Shown here piece after piece: positions 1 through 7,627 of a stretch of 64,000 nucleotides of DNA. A model generated the notes under the pieces. That model was not told the DNA's origin. It saw only the letters and a program-made list of their open reading frames with translations, and ran no database searches. The DNA comes from Natronincola ferrireducens (GTDB lineage Bacteria > Bacillota > Clostridia > Peptostreptococcales > Natronincolaceae): positions 1 through 64,000 of the forward strand of contig NZ_FNFP01000001.1 in assembly GCF_900100845.1 (NCBI RefSeq), given 5' to 3'. How positions within the stretch are numbered: the stretch's first letter is position 1; the number at the start of each line of letters is the position of its first letter. Made by a program: the position numbers and the translations under genes.

Positions 1-44
1 ATTAAGGAGGTTAGAATCCTGAAGGCTTCTAACTAAGTGACCAG

Positions 45-130
45 CAAGAAATCAAAGATTTTAGCTGCCTACTTAACCGCTGATGGGCCTGGGCGGGAGA
101 CTGCCTGGGAGAGTAGGTCGTTGCGACGTG
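45..130 (+). pseudogene. Degenerate 5S rRNA-like sequence (3' part recognisable)
   Basis: From about 79 to 127 the sequence follows the 3' half of a clostridial 5S rRNA (GCTGATGG, GGGCGGGAGACTGCC, GGGAGAGTAGGTCG). From about 45 to 78 the match becomes weak, and the usual 5' half, which should pair with the 3' end to form helix I, is not seen in positions 1-45. A strong terminator follows at once, as at the end of an rRNA operon. It is either the decayed last gene of an rRNA operon lying to the left or an isolated 5S remnant. A functional but divergent 5S is less likely. Confidence 0.45.
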
Positions 131-138
131 ATAAAAAA

Positions 139-170
139 GAACTCTACAGAAAATGTAGAGTTCTTTTTTT
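139..170 (+). terminator. Rho-independent terminator after the 5S-like sequence
   Basis: A perfect 10-bp stem (GAACTCTACA / TGTAGAGTTC) with a GAAAA loop runs into a tract of eight T. It ends the rightward rRNA-side transcript. An A-rich run on its left side means it could also serve the leftward CoA-transferase gene, which stops at 179. Confidence 0.9.
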
Positions 171-178
171 AAAAACAA

Positions 179-1669
179 TTACCTTTTCATAGTTTTTTTC
201 TGTAGATAGCGCATATGCCAAGAAAGGGCTTCATTTAGTTGATGCTTTATATGACCATTGGGTCCCTTATTATAGTATTCTAGCAACTCATGACGATAAT
301 CAGGATGGGCACAGTTATTGATGATGGTTTTTGCCTTTTCCTTTGGAGATAACCCTCTTAAATCAGCAATACCCTGTTCTGTAACCACCACCTGAACATC
401 ATGCTCCGAATGGTCACAATGGGATACAAAGGGAACAATGGAAGAAATATCACCTTCTTTAGCAATGGATGGAGTGGTAAAGATAGAAATGAAGGCATTT
501 CTAGTAAAATCCCCAGAACCACCAATACCGTTCATCATATTTGTTCCCATAATATTGGTGGAATTCACATGACCATAGATATCTATCTCAATTGCTGTAT
601 TCATGCTGATAACCCCTAATCTTCGAATTACCTCAGGACTATTGCTGATTTCTTGGGGTCTAAGCAAAATCTTCTCCTTATAATAGTTAATATTGTTATA
701 AAATCGTTCTATTCCTTTTGGAGATAAGGTTAAGGAAGACCCGGAGGCAAATTTTACAGTACCATTGTCTATTAAGTCCAAAACTGCATCTTGAATTACC
801 TCAGAGTAAATCACAAGATCATAAAAGTTTGATTTAACCAATCCTGCCAATACAGCATTAGCTACTGAGCCTACCCCCGACTGAAGAGGAAATAAGTTTT
901 GGGGCAGTCTTTTTTTATTTACCTCTAAATGAAAAAAATCAATTAAATGTTCTGCCATTTTCTCACTAGCTTTATCAATTTCACTAAAGGAAGCAATACT
1001 ATCTGGAATATCTGTCATTACGATGGCTTTAATTTTTTTACTATCAACCCTTATAAAAGCATCCCCAATTCGGTCAGTAGCCTTTAATATAGGAATAGGT
1101 TTTCTAAAGGGAGGTTTTTCTGGCTGATAAACATCATGAATTCCCCAGAGTTCTAAGGGATGATGGGTATTGATCTCCACAATAATTATATCTGCCGTCT
1201 CCACAAAAACAGGTGTATTACCTAAGGAGGTGGAGGGAATGATAAAACCCTCTTCAGTAATAGCTACTGCCTCAACGATAGCAACATCAATATTACCTAA
1301 AAATCCATACCTAACAAAATCCGATACATGACTTAAATGCATATCGACATAATGAATATTTCCTTGATTAATACCCCTTCTACAATCCTTTTGGGTTTGA
1401 TAGGGAAGTCTTTTACCGATAGCCTTTGCCCTTGCCAATTCTCCATCCAGTTCATCTCCTACAGAAGCACCGGTATAAAGGTTAATTTTAAAAGGCTCCT
1501 CTTTAGCCTTGATTCTTTCTGCCAATGCTTTTGGTACTGCCTTGGGATAGCCTGCTGGTGTAAAGCCACTGGTAGCAACTGTCATACCATCCTTAATAAA
1601 TACAGCTGCCTCCTGGGGTGACATGACTCTATTAAGAAGTTCTTCTTTTTTTATTCTATCTTTTAACAT
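179..1669 (-). CDS. Acetyl-CoA hydrolase/transferase family CoA-transferase
   Basis: A 496-residue cytoplasmic enzyme of the acetyl-CoA hydrolase/transferase family (Cat1/AarC/ScpC type, usually about 500 residues), which moves CoA between short-chain acids such as succinate, acetate, propionate or butyrate. The catalytic glutamate is visible in YSEVIQD (about residue 290), after the SGVGSVANAVLAGL glycine-rich stretch, and GGSGDF is present near residue 390. I start it at the ATG at 1669 because GGGGTGA sits 7 nt upstream; an in-frame ATG at 1687 has no ribosome site. It is monocistronic and convergent with the 5S-like locus. The acyl substrate cannot be fixed from sequence. Confidence 0.85.
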   Translation of the reverse strand: MLKDRIKKEELLNRVMSPQEAAVFIKDGMTVATSGFTPAGYPKAVPKALAERIKAKEEPFKINLYTGASVGDELDGELARAKAIGKRLPYQTQKDCRRGINQGNIHYVDMHLSHVSDFVRYGFLGNIDVAIVEAVAITEEGFIIPSTSLGNTPVFVETADIIIVEINTHHPLELWGIHDVYQPEKPPFRKPIPILKATDRIGDAFIRVDSKKIKAIVMTDIPDSIASFSEIDKASEKMAEHLIDFFHLEVNKKRLPQNLFPLQSGVGSVANAVLAGLVKSNFYDLVIYSEVIQDAVLDLIDNGTVKFASGSSLTLSPKGIERFYNNINYYKEKILLRPQEISNSPEVIRRLGVISMNTAIEIDIYGHVNSTNIMGTNMMNGIGGSGDFTRNAFISIFTTPSIAKEGDISSIVPFVSHCDHSEHDVQVVVTEQGIADLRGLSPKEKAKTIINNCAHPDYRHELLEYYNKGPNGHIKHQLNEALSWHMRYLQKKTMKR

Positions 1670-1901
1670 ATAAGTCACCCCAACCATTATTTAGAAAATT
1701 ATTCTATTTCATAAACCATCATATCTTCTTATAAGCAGTCAATACCATCTTTTTTTAATATACCATCAAAGGATATTTATTACAATATATTCTAATTTAA
1801 GGAAGCATTCCCATACCCATCTGCTCCTCACTAAAAAACTGTATAAATTTAAAAAATAGCATCAATATATATTCTATAGGAAACAAAACACTTCTATAAA
1901 C

Positions 1902-1931
1902 TTTACATACACTAGAGGGGTATGGTATATT
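1902..1931 (+). promoter_or_regulatory. csoR promoter with overlapping CsoR-type operator
   Basis: A -35 TTTACA (1902-1907) and -10 TATATT (1926-1931) are separated by 18 bp. The spacer holds an imperfect dyad, TACAC-TAGAG-GGGTA (about 1908-1923), which resembles the TACCC...GGGTA operators of CsoR family copper sensors. Its place between -35 and -10 suggests autorepression of the csoR-copZ pair, relieved by Cu(I). The match is by eye. Confidence 0.6.
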
Positions 1932-1955
1932 ATTCATAAGAAGGGAGACAAAAAA

Positions 1956-2516
1956 ATGGAAAAACCAAATAAAAAGCCAAGTGAACAATCCTCTAAGGTA
2001 CAAAAATCTATTCTAGATAGACTCAGTAGAATAGAAGGACAAATTAGAGGAATAAAAAAAATGATAGAAAAAGGAACCTACTGTGACGACGTCATTAACC
2101 AAATAGAAGCCTCTCGTTCTGCCCTAAGCTCTCTAGAACTTATTTTGCTGGAAAGTCACTTTAAGCATTGTGTTGCAAGGGACCTGCAGCAGGGGAAAAA
2201 GGGGGCGTTAGAGGAAGCAATGATAACTATTAAAAGGCTTACAGACCTAGAACCCTCGTCACAAACAGAGGAGCCTGTTCTTGATGGACTGAGTGAAGCT
2301 GAGGAGGCTATAAAAAAGATCAAAAAAATGATAGAAGTAGGAACCTACTGTGATGATGTTATAGGTCAAATAGAAGCGTGTAGGACCCTTTTAAGAAATA
2401 TAGAACTTGTTTTACTGGAGGGGCATCTCAAAAGATGTGTTGCAGGTCAGCTTAGGGATGGAAAAGAAGAAGTGATACAGGAAGTACTAAAGACAATAAA
2501 AAAACTTATTCATTAG
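1956..2516 (+). CDS. csoR: Tandem-duplicated CsoR-family copper-sensing repressor (two domains in one chain)
   Basis: A 186-residue protein made of two CsoR/RcnR-family domains (about 16-97 and 108-186), where normal members have one of about 90. Both copies keep the Cu(I) ligand pattern Cys-x24-His-x3-Cys: C43/H68/C72 and C132/H157/C161. Copy 1 keeps the basic first helix DRLSRIEGQIRGI; copy 2 has the acidic DGLSEAEEAIKKI at the same place, so only copy 1 seems able to touch DNA in the usual way. Ribosome site GGGAG upstream of ATG 1956. copZ follows by 54 nt, which supports a copper role. CsoR works as a dimer of dimers, so a fused chain would form a half-tetramer (inference). Confidence 0.85.
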   Translation: MEKPNKKPSEQSSKVQKSILDRLSRIEGQIRGIKKMIEKGTYCDDVINQIEASRSALSSLELILLESHFKHCVARDLQQGKKGALEEAMITIKRLTDLEPSSQTEEPVLDGLSEAEEAIKKIKKMIEVGTYCDDVIGQIEACRTLLRNIELVLLEGHLKRCVAGQLRDGKEEVIQEVLKTIKKLIH

Positions 2517-2570
2517 AGGTTATACAAGTATTATAGGATAAAATATTATTAAAAATTGGAGGGATTATTA

Positions 2571-2786
2571 ATGAAAAAGAAGATTGCCATTGAAGGTATG
2601 AGCTGCGGCCATTGTGTTGCCCATGTGGAAAAGGCTTTAAAGGAGCTACAAGAGGTGGTTAATGTTCAAGTAGATCTTCCAGGAAAGAATGCTGTAGTAG
2701 AATTGAAATCAGAGGTAGGGGATGAAGTGCTTTCTCAGATAATTGACGATGCTGGTTATGATGTAGTGTCAATAGAGGATTTATAA
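2571..2786 (+). CDS. copZ: Copper chaperone CopZ / heavy-metal-associated domain protein
   Basis: A 71-residue cytosolic metallochaperone with one ferredoxin-like HMA domain and the Cu(I)-binding loop GMSCGHC (Cys at about 11 and 14). Family members hand copper to CopA-type ATPases or to CsoR. ATG 2571 is chosen because GGAGGG lies 8 nt upstream; an upstream in-frame TTG overlaps that ribosome site. No copA ATPase is next to it in this window, so the exporter must lie elsewhere. Confidence 0.9.
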   Translation: MKKKIAIEGMSCGHCVAHVEKALKELQEVVNVQVDLPGKNAVVELKSEVGDEVLSQIIDDAGYDVVSIEDL

Positions 2787-2824
2787 AAAAGCCTTCCTTT
2801 GGAAGATTTATTGGTAGACTTTAG

Positions 2825-2855
2825 GTGAAAAAAAGGAGATCCTAGGATCTCCTTA
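2825..2855 (-). terminator. Terminator of mltG overlapping its stop codon
   Basis: A perfect 22-bp palindrome (2833-2854, 7-bp GGAGATC stem around CTAG) is followed on the minus strand by seven T. The mltG stop codon lies inside the stem. It also separates the converging copZ transcript. Confidence 0.8.
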
Positions 2856-3869
2856 ATTTTGATTTGTCATTTCACGATATTTGGCAACATTCCTCAAATG
2901 TTCGTTATAGGTTTTGCTAAAGACATGTCCACCTTCTCCTAAAACATAATACAAATAATCATGATCTTCGGGATAGAGGACCGCATGAATAGATGTTTTT
3001 GAGGGAGCTGCAATAGGTCCTGGAGGCAATCCTTTAACCCTATAGGTATTGAAGGGGGAAGGATCCTCTAAATGGACAAAAAGAACCCGATTAATATGCT
3101 CTCGACCTTCACCGATACCATAGATAACGGTGGCGTCAATTTGTAGCAGCATATTTTTCTTAAGCCTATTAAAAATAACACCACTAATCCTTTGCTTCTC
3201 CTCATCATGATAGGCTTCCCTTTCAATTAAAGAAGCAATCGTCAATACCTCGTGGAGGGATAAATTCAACTCCTCTGCCCGTACCCTATACTCCTCCGTA
3301 AAAATACTCTCCATCGTCTTAGCTAAGGTACTAACCACATCTACTACACCTTGTCTTTCACTAAAGTAATAGGTATCGGGATAGAGATAGCCCTCCATTT
3401 CATAGAAAAGCTTAGCTGTATCAAAGGAATACTCTTTTTCTTCAAAGTATTTCTTTGTAGCTTCTATAAATTCCTCCTTGGTTCCTAAGCCTGCAATTTC
3501 AACCCTGTTGGCTATTTGATAAAGGGTAAAGCCCTCCGGTATGGTTATAACAATCGGCTTCTCTGGCACACCTTTTCGTAGCAATTCAAAAATCTCATTT
3601 AAATTGATGTTAGGATGTAATGTATAGGTACCGGGTTTAATACTCCTATCGATTCCTTCGGCGCGGGATTGATATTTAAACCAAAGTCTACTTTTAATAA
3701 CACCTTTATTATAAAGGTGTTCAGCTACAGCATTTAAAGAAGCTCCTTCAGCCACAGTAATTTCTACTGGGTTTTCGTTAGAGGCTACAGATAAATAGGA
3801 GGGTACATAGAAATAAGCTCCAAGGGCAAGTAATGTTAGTATAAGTAATAAAGAAAACAATTTTTTCAT
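2853..3869 (-). CDS. mltG: Endolytic murein transglycosylase MltG (YceG family)
   Basis: A 338-residue membrane-anchored enzyme that cleaves nascent peptidoglycan strands and sets glycan length. One N-terminal membrane helix (about 3-24) is followed by a LysM-like region and the YceG domain. Signature parts seen: EGYLYPDTY (159-167), catalytic Glu216 in ASLIEREA, and SPFNTYRVKGLPPGPI (271-286). Length is normal for the family (about 340). ATG 3869 is preceded by GGGGGG at suitable spacing. Monocistronic, convergent with csoR-copZ. Confidence 0.93.
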   Translation of the reverse strand: MKKLFSLLLILTLLALGAYFYVPSYLSVASNENPVEITVAEGASLNAVAEHLYNKGVIKSRLWFKYQSRAEGIDRSIKPGTYTLHPNINLNEIFELLRKGVPEKPIVITIPEGFTLYQIANRVEIAGLGTKEEFIEATKKYFEEKEYSFDTAKLFYEMEGYLYPDTYYFSERQGVVDVVSTLAKTMESIFTEEYRVRAEELNLSLHEVLTIASLIEREAYHDEEKQRISGVIFNRLKKNMLLQIDATVIYGIGEGREHINRVLFVHLEDPSPFNTYRVKGLPPGPIAAPSKTSIHAVLYPEDHDYLYYVLGEGGHVFSKTYNEHLRNVAKYREMTNQN

Positions 3870-4157
3870 GAAAATAACCCCCCTGTCATTTATAAAGTTT
3901 CGCTATAATCTATTTACTATTCTATCATTTTCTCTTATAAATTGCATTACCATCTTTTATAAAGAAAAAGAATTTTAAAAAATAGAGGTTTTACAAAAAA
4001 CACTATAGAAGTTAGACTGAAACAATGTAAAAAAATCTGGGGGGAAAAGATATAGGCAATAAATTAAATTTTATGGCATACAATTAGTCAACAGCAATTA
4101 GTGAAGAAAGCTAAAGTATATAGAATAGAAGCTTCTTGTATTGGAAAGGAAAAAATC

Positions 4158-4802
4158 ATGAAGAAAAGAAAAATGTTTAAAGCTATAGTAGCAATTTTTA
4201 TAATTTTTATAGGTATTATTTTATTAATTAAGTTTAGGGACCACCTATTTATACAATGGAATATAGAAAGACTTCAAAGGGGGATAGAAGGCCTTGGGAT
4301 TTGGGGTGTATTGGTTTTTATAGGAATTGCTGCTATTCGGCCATTTCTCTTTTTCCCTAATGTTGTGATTTTTATCGTTGGAGGCTTAATTTATGGCACA
4401 TTCCTAGGGAGTATCGCTGCATTGATAGGAGTAATGATTGCTTTTTCCTTAAGCTTTTGGCTAGGCAGCAAATTTCAGGACCTTGTTAAGAAAATTGTAG
4501 GAGAAAGGTACATCATCAAGCTCCAAAGCATACAAGATAAAGAAATTATAAGAAAGTTATTTGTCATGAGGGTTACCCCTGGATTTCCCATTGATCCCAT
4601 TAGCTATGGAGCTGGATTAGTAGGAATATCCTACGAAAAATTTTTTGTAGGAAGCCTTCTAGGGATTACCCCCAAAGTCATTTTATATACCTTTTTAGGA
4701 GATACTATCAACAACGTTTTCTCCATACAGACTATAATTGTTTATGTCTTATTATTATTGCTAGCTATTGTCCCAACTATATTTTTTAAAACAGAAATCT
4801 AA
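4158..4802 (+). CDS. TVP38/TMEM64 (VTT/DedA-like) membrane protein
   Basis: A polytopic membrane protein of 214 residues with about five to six hydrophobic segments. The VTT-domain marks are visible: GGLIYGTFLGSIAALIG in the first half and RVTPGFP...Y-GAG...F...G-TPK...YTFLGD in the second half. VTT proteins move or scramble lipids; some handle undecaprenyl phosphate, but no substrate can be assigned here. I start at ATG 4158 (AAAGGA upstream) rather than the in-frame GTG at 4101, which lacks a ribosome site. No terminator is visible between it and the riboswitch region. Confidence 0.8.
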   Translation: MKKRKMFKAIVAIFIIFIGIILLIKFRDHLFIQWNIERLQRGIEGLGIWGVLVFIGIAAIRPFLFFPNVVIFIVGGLIYGTFLGSIAALIGVMIAFSLSFWLGSKFQDLVKKIVGERYIIKLQSIQDKEIIRKLFVMRVTPGFPIDPISYGAGLVGISYEKFFVGSLLGITPKVILYTFLGDTINNVFSIQTIIVYVLLLLLAIVPTIFFKTEI

Positions 4803-4872
4803 TCATCCATAATCAACCATAACACCAGGACTTTTTTTATAACCTTATATTTCTATTGAAAACACAAGGGAA

Positions 4873-4906
4873 TTTTGATATGATGTTTGTGACAAACCAT
4901 ATCAAA
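4873..4906. repeat. 34-bp imperfect dyad upstream of the cobalamin riboswitch
   Basis: Left arm TTTTGATATG plus TTTGT pairs with right arm ACAAA plus CATATCAAAA around a central G, with small offsets. It is not followed by a T tract on either strand, so it is not a standard terminator. It lies just upstream of the riboswitch RNA, where the operon promoter should be, and could be a protein operator. No known family operator was recognised. Confidence 0.6.
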
Positions 4907-4934
4907 AAACAATTTAAAATAAAAAAAGATTTAT

Positions 4935-5125
4935 ACGTTTAGGTGTTTCATAGGAAACTTAAATGGGAAAGCGGTGAAAATCCGCTACAGCCCCCGCTAC
5001 TGTAAGTGAGGATGAAATCGACAACAGCCACTGAACTGAATTTGGGAAGGCGTCGAGAGTAAAGGGATTCACGAGTCAGGAGACCAGCCTAAAGCTGACA
5101 ACAACCTTCGGAGGGAGGGGATGTT
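4935..5125 (+). ncRNA. Cobalamin (adenosylcobalamin-class) riboswitch
   Basis: Conserved parts in order: AGGTGTTTCATAGGAAAC, TTAAATGGGAAAGCGGTG with AAAATCCGC, CAGCCCCCGCTACTGTAAG, GCCACTG, and the B12-box element GAGTCAGGAGACCAGCCT (5073-5090), then a CCTTCGG hairpin. It ends about 110 nt before cbiX with a terminator between, which fits transcriptional control: ligand bound, terminator forms, operon off. The 5' limit is approximate. Confidence 0.93.
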
Positions 5126-5163
5126 TGTAGTACTGTAATAGAAAAATTATTTCAGGACATACA

Positions 5164-5190
5164 AAATCCACTTCTAGTGGATTTTTTTTA
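5164..5190 (+). terminator. Riboswitch-controlled terminator before cbiX
   Basis: A 9-bp stem AAATCCACT/AGTGGATTT with a TCT loop leads into eight T. Being placed between the cobalamin aptamer and the first gene, it is the likely expression platform for the tetrapyrrole operon. I could not define the antiterminator pairing with certainty. Confidence 0.85.
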
Positions 5191-5239
5191 TTTTACAACA
5201 AAACAACTAAGATTTCATAATTAATAAGGAGGCATATTC

Positions 5240-5623
5240 ATGAAAAGAGGATTGTTTGTATTGGCCCATGGTAGTAAAGCAAAGGAAGCAGATGACATTT
5301 TAAAGGAAATTATAGCAATGTTAGAGGAGAGAAATAAGGAGGAGTTTCCTCTACTGGGTTTTGGCTCCCTACAGATTTCAAAACCAAGCTTTCATGAGGG
5401 AATAGATGAGTTAGTAAATAAAGGAGCAGAGGAGATTGTTATTGTTCCAATGTTCCTCTTTCAAGGAAATCATATTAAATATGATATTCCAGAAGAGTTA
5501 GACCAAGTAAAGGAAAAGTATCCAGCCATTAAATTTATTATGGCAAAGCATATAGGAGCCGATAGAAGAGTTGCAGAGATTGTTAAAGAAAGAGGTAAAG
5601 AGGCTTTGGCCCTTACATTCTAA
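5240..5623 (+). CDS. cbiX: Sirohydrochlorin cobaltochelatase, short form (CbiX-S)
   Basis: A 127-residue chelatase that inserts Co(II) into sirohydrochlorin, the entry step of the cobalt-early B12 pathway. It is the short single-domain form, which acts as a homodimer. Metal/proton-handling histidines are visible as His10 in LAHGS and His78 in QGNHIKYDIPEEL. Start ATG 5240 has AAGGAGG 8 nt upstream. First gene behind the B12 riboswitch, 21 nt from hemA. A ferrochelatase role for siroheme is possible in this family, but the operon argues for cobalt. Confidence 0.85.
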   Translation: MKRGLFVLAHGSKAKEADDILKEIIAMLEERNKEEFPLLGFGSLQISKPSFHEGIDELVNKGAEEIVIVPMFLFQGNHIKYDIPEELDQVKEKYPAIKFIMAKHIGADRRVAEIVKERGKEALALTF

Positions 5624-5644
5624 AAACATAGAAGGTGATGAGTA

Positions 5645-6901
5645 ATGAAGGTAGTTGTATTTGGTATTACCCATAAAAATTCTACTATAACCCTTCGGGA
5701 AAAGGTTGCATTTTCCAAGTCGATGCTACAGAAGGCCTATAATATTATGAAGGAGGACCCCTTTATAAAAGAAGGGGTTATCCTATCCACCTGTAATCGC
5801 AGTGAAATCATTAGTGTGGTAGAGGATACAAATCTAGCAGAAAAATGGTTTAAGAATTTTTACACAGATTTTTTTCAATTGAAGCAAGAAGAACTGGAAG
5901 GACATTATGTATTTAAAAGGAAAAAGGAAGCTGTAACCTACTTATACGAAGTCTGTTGTGGTTTGGACTCCTTGGTTTTAGGAGAAGATCAAATATTGGG
6001 ACAGGTGAAAGAAGCCCATCATAGGGCAATGGAGGTTAAAGGCTGCGGTAAGGTGCTAAACAAACTATTTTTAGATGCTATTACCACAGCTAAAGAAGTC
6101 AAAACCAAAACCAATATTTCTGAAAACCCTCTATCTATTAGCTATATAGCCGTAAAGCAAGTTGAGAAACAACTAAAAGGCTTAATAGACAAAAAGGTAT
6201 TAGTCATTGGCTTTGGGAAAATGAGTAGACTGGCGGTGGAGCATCTAATCGATAGAGGTGTTGAAAGGATTTATATTTGCAACAGAAGAAGGGAAACCAT
6301 AGAGGCTCTTAGCAACAAACATAGTCATATTCAACACATTGATTTCAATAGGAAATATGATGTGTTAAAGGAAGTAGACATCGTTATTACAGCTACAGGT
6401 GCACCCCACTATATTTACCACAAGGAAGAATTTGAAGTCCGGTATGATCAGGGGAGAGAACTGTGTATTGTAGATATTGCTTTGCCGAGGGATATCGATC
6501 CTGCCATTGGAGAAATAGAAGGGATAAGACTATTCCATATAGACCAATTAAAGGAAATTGCTGATGAAAATTTAGCCTCGAGACAAAATTTAATTAAAGA
6601 GGTTCGACAATATATTGAAGTTGCCATTGACAGCTATGAAGATTGGTATCAATGTCTACCGATATATCCCAAGATTGAGGCCATCAAAAACTATAGTCAA
6701 CGATTAACCGATGAAGAGCTTGAAAAAATGTTTAAAAAGCTTTCTCATATACCTGAAAAAGATAGGGAAACCATAGAAATTATTGTTAGAAGTTTGGTGA
6801 AAAAGATGTGGAGAAAACCTATACTTCAGTTGAAGGATGCGGGAGTGAAGGGTAAGGGAGAAGAAATGGCTTCCTTTGTAGATGAATTTTTAGGATTATA
6901 G
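5645..6901 (+). CDS. hemA: Glutamyl-tRNA reductase
   Basis: A 418-residue NADPH-dependent enzyme that reduces Glu-tRNA(Glu) to glutamate-1-semialdehyde, the first step of C5-pathway tetrapyrrole synthesis. Catalytic Cys50 sits in LSTCNRSE; GLDSLVLGEDQILGQVK is at 106-122; the nucleotide-binding stretch VLVIGFGKMS is at about 185-194; the C-terminal helical dimerisation part is complete. Second gene of the riboswitch operon and paired with hemL further down. Confidence 0.97.
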   Translation: MKVVVFGITHKNSTITLREKVAFSKSMLQKAYNIMKEDPFIKEGVILSTCNRSEIISVVEDTNLAEKWFKNFYTDFFQLKQEELEGHYVFKRKKEAVTYLYEVCCGLDSLVLGEDQILGQVKEAHHRAMEVKGCGKVLNKLFLDAITTAKEVKTKTNISENPLSISYIAVKQVEKQLKGLIDKKVLVIGFGKMSRLAVEHLIDRGVERIYICNRRRETIEALSNKHSHIQHIDFNRKYDVLKEVDIVITATGAPHYIYHKEEFEVRYDQGRELCIVDIALPRDIDPAIGEIEGIRLFHIDQLKEIADENLASRQNLIKEVRQYIEVAIDSYEDWYQCLPIYPKIEAIKNYSQRLTDEELEKMFKKLSHIPEKDRETIEIIVRSLVKKMWRKPILQLKDAGVKGKGEEMASFVDEFLGL

Positions 6902-6926
6902 AAATTTTGAAATAAGGAGAAGAACA

Positions 6927-7565
6927 ATGGCTTTATATTATCCAATGATGGTTGAAATCAAGGGAAAACCCTGTACTGTTGTGGGGGGCGGTGAGGTGGC
7001 AGAGCGGAAGGTGATAACGTTACTGGAGTATGGTGCTGTTGTGACGGTTATAAGCCCCAAGCTAACCCCTGCCTTGGAAAAACTAGCGAAGGACAATAAA
7101 ATTGTCCATAAAAACAAGCCCTATACAACAGGGGATTTAGATGGAAGTATTTTAGCTTATGGGGTTACAGATGATGCTGATATTAATAAAAGGTGTAAAC
7201 AGGAAGCAAATCAGCGACAGATTTTTATTAATGTTGGTGATTCTCGACACCTATCAGACTTTATCCTTCCTGCCTCCATCAACCGTGGAAGCTTAACAAT
7301 AACTATATCCACTGAAGGGAAAAGCCCCATGCTTTCCCGAAAAATCAAAGAAGAACTGGAATCTATCTACGGAGAAATCTACGGAGACCTCCTAGATATA
7401 TTAGGGGCTATAAGAGGGAAGGCCTTAAGGGAAATACCCTCCATCCAGGATAGGAAAAGGTTATTTCATCACCTAATATACGATGTTGACTATCGGAAAG
7501 AAGACCCTTTTAAAATCAAGGAAAAGCTATGGGACACTTATGAAGCTTTTAAAGAAGGGCTATAG
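6927..7565 (+). CDS. Precorrin-2 dehydrogenase / siroheme-synthase N-terminal domain protein
   Basis: A 212-residue protein equal to the dehydrogenase/chelatase part of CysG (YlnF/SirC/Met8p family). It oxidises precorrin-2 to sirohydrochlorin with NAD+. The NAD loop VVGGGEVAERKV is at 18-29, and Asp105 in NVGDS matches the catalytic aspartate of the family. The methyltransferase half is not attached; it is in the cobA-hemD fusion two genes on. Product feeds cbiX. Confidence 0.9.
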   Translation: MALYYPMMVEIKGKPCTVVGGGEVAERKVITLLEYGAVVTVISPKLTPALEKLAKDNKIVHKNKPYTTGDLDGSILAYGVTDDADINKRCKQEANQRQIFINVGDSRHLSDFILPASINRGSLTITISTEGKSPMLSRKIKEELESIYGEIYGDLLDILGAIRGKALREIPSIQDRKRLFHHLIYDVDYRKEDPFKIKEKLWDTYEAFKEGL

Positions 7566-7627
7566 ACTGAAAAGAGGCTGTCTAATAGGAGTTTAAACAA
7601 ATTTAATTCAATAAAAGGCGTGATAAG

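Noticed and set aside
401-1621. Frames opposite the CoA-transferase gene
   Set aside because: Shadows of a well-supported gene; no recognisable domain or ribosome site.
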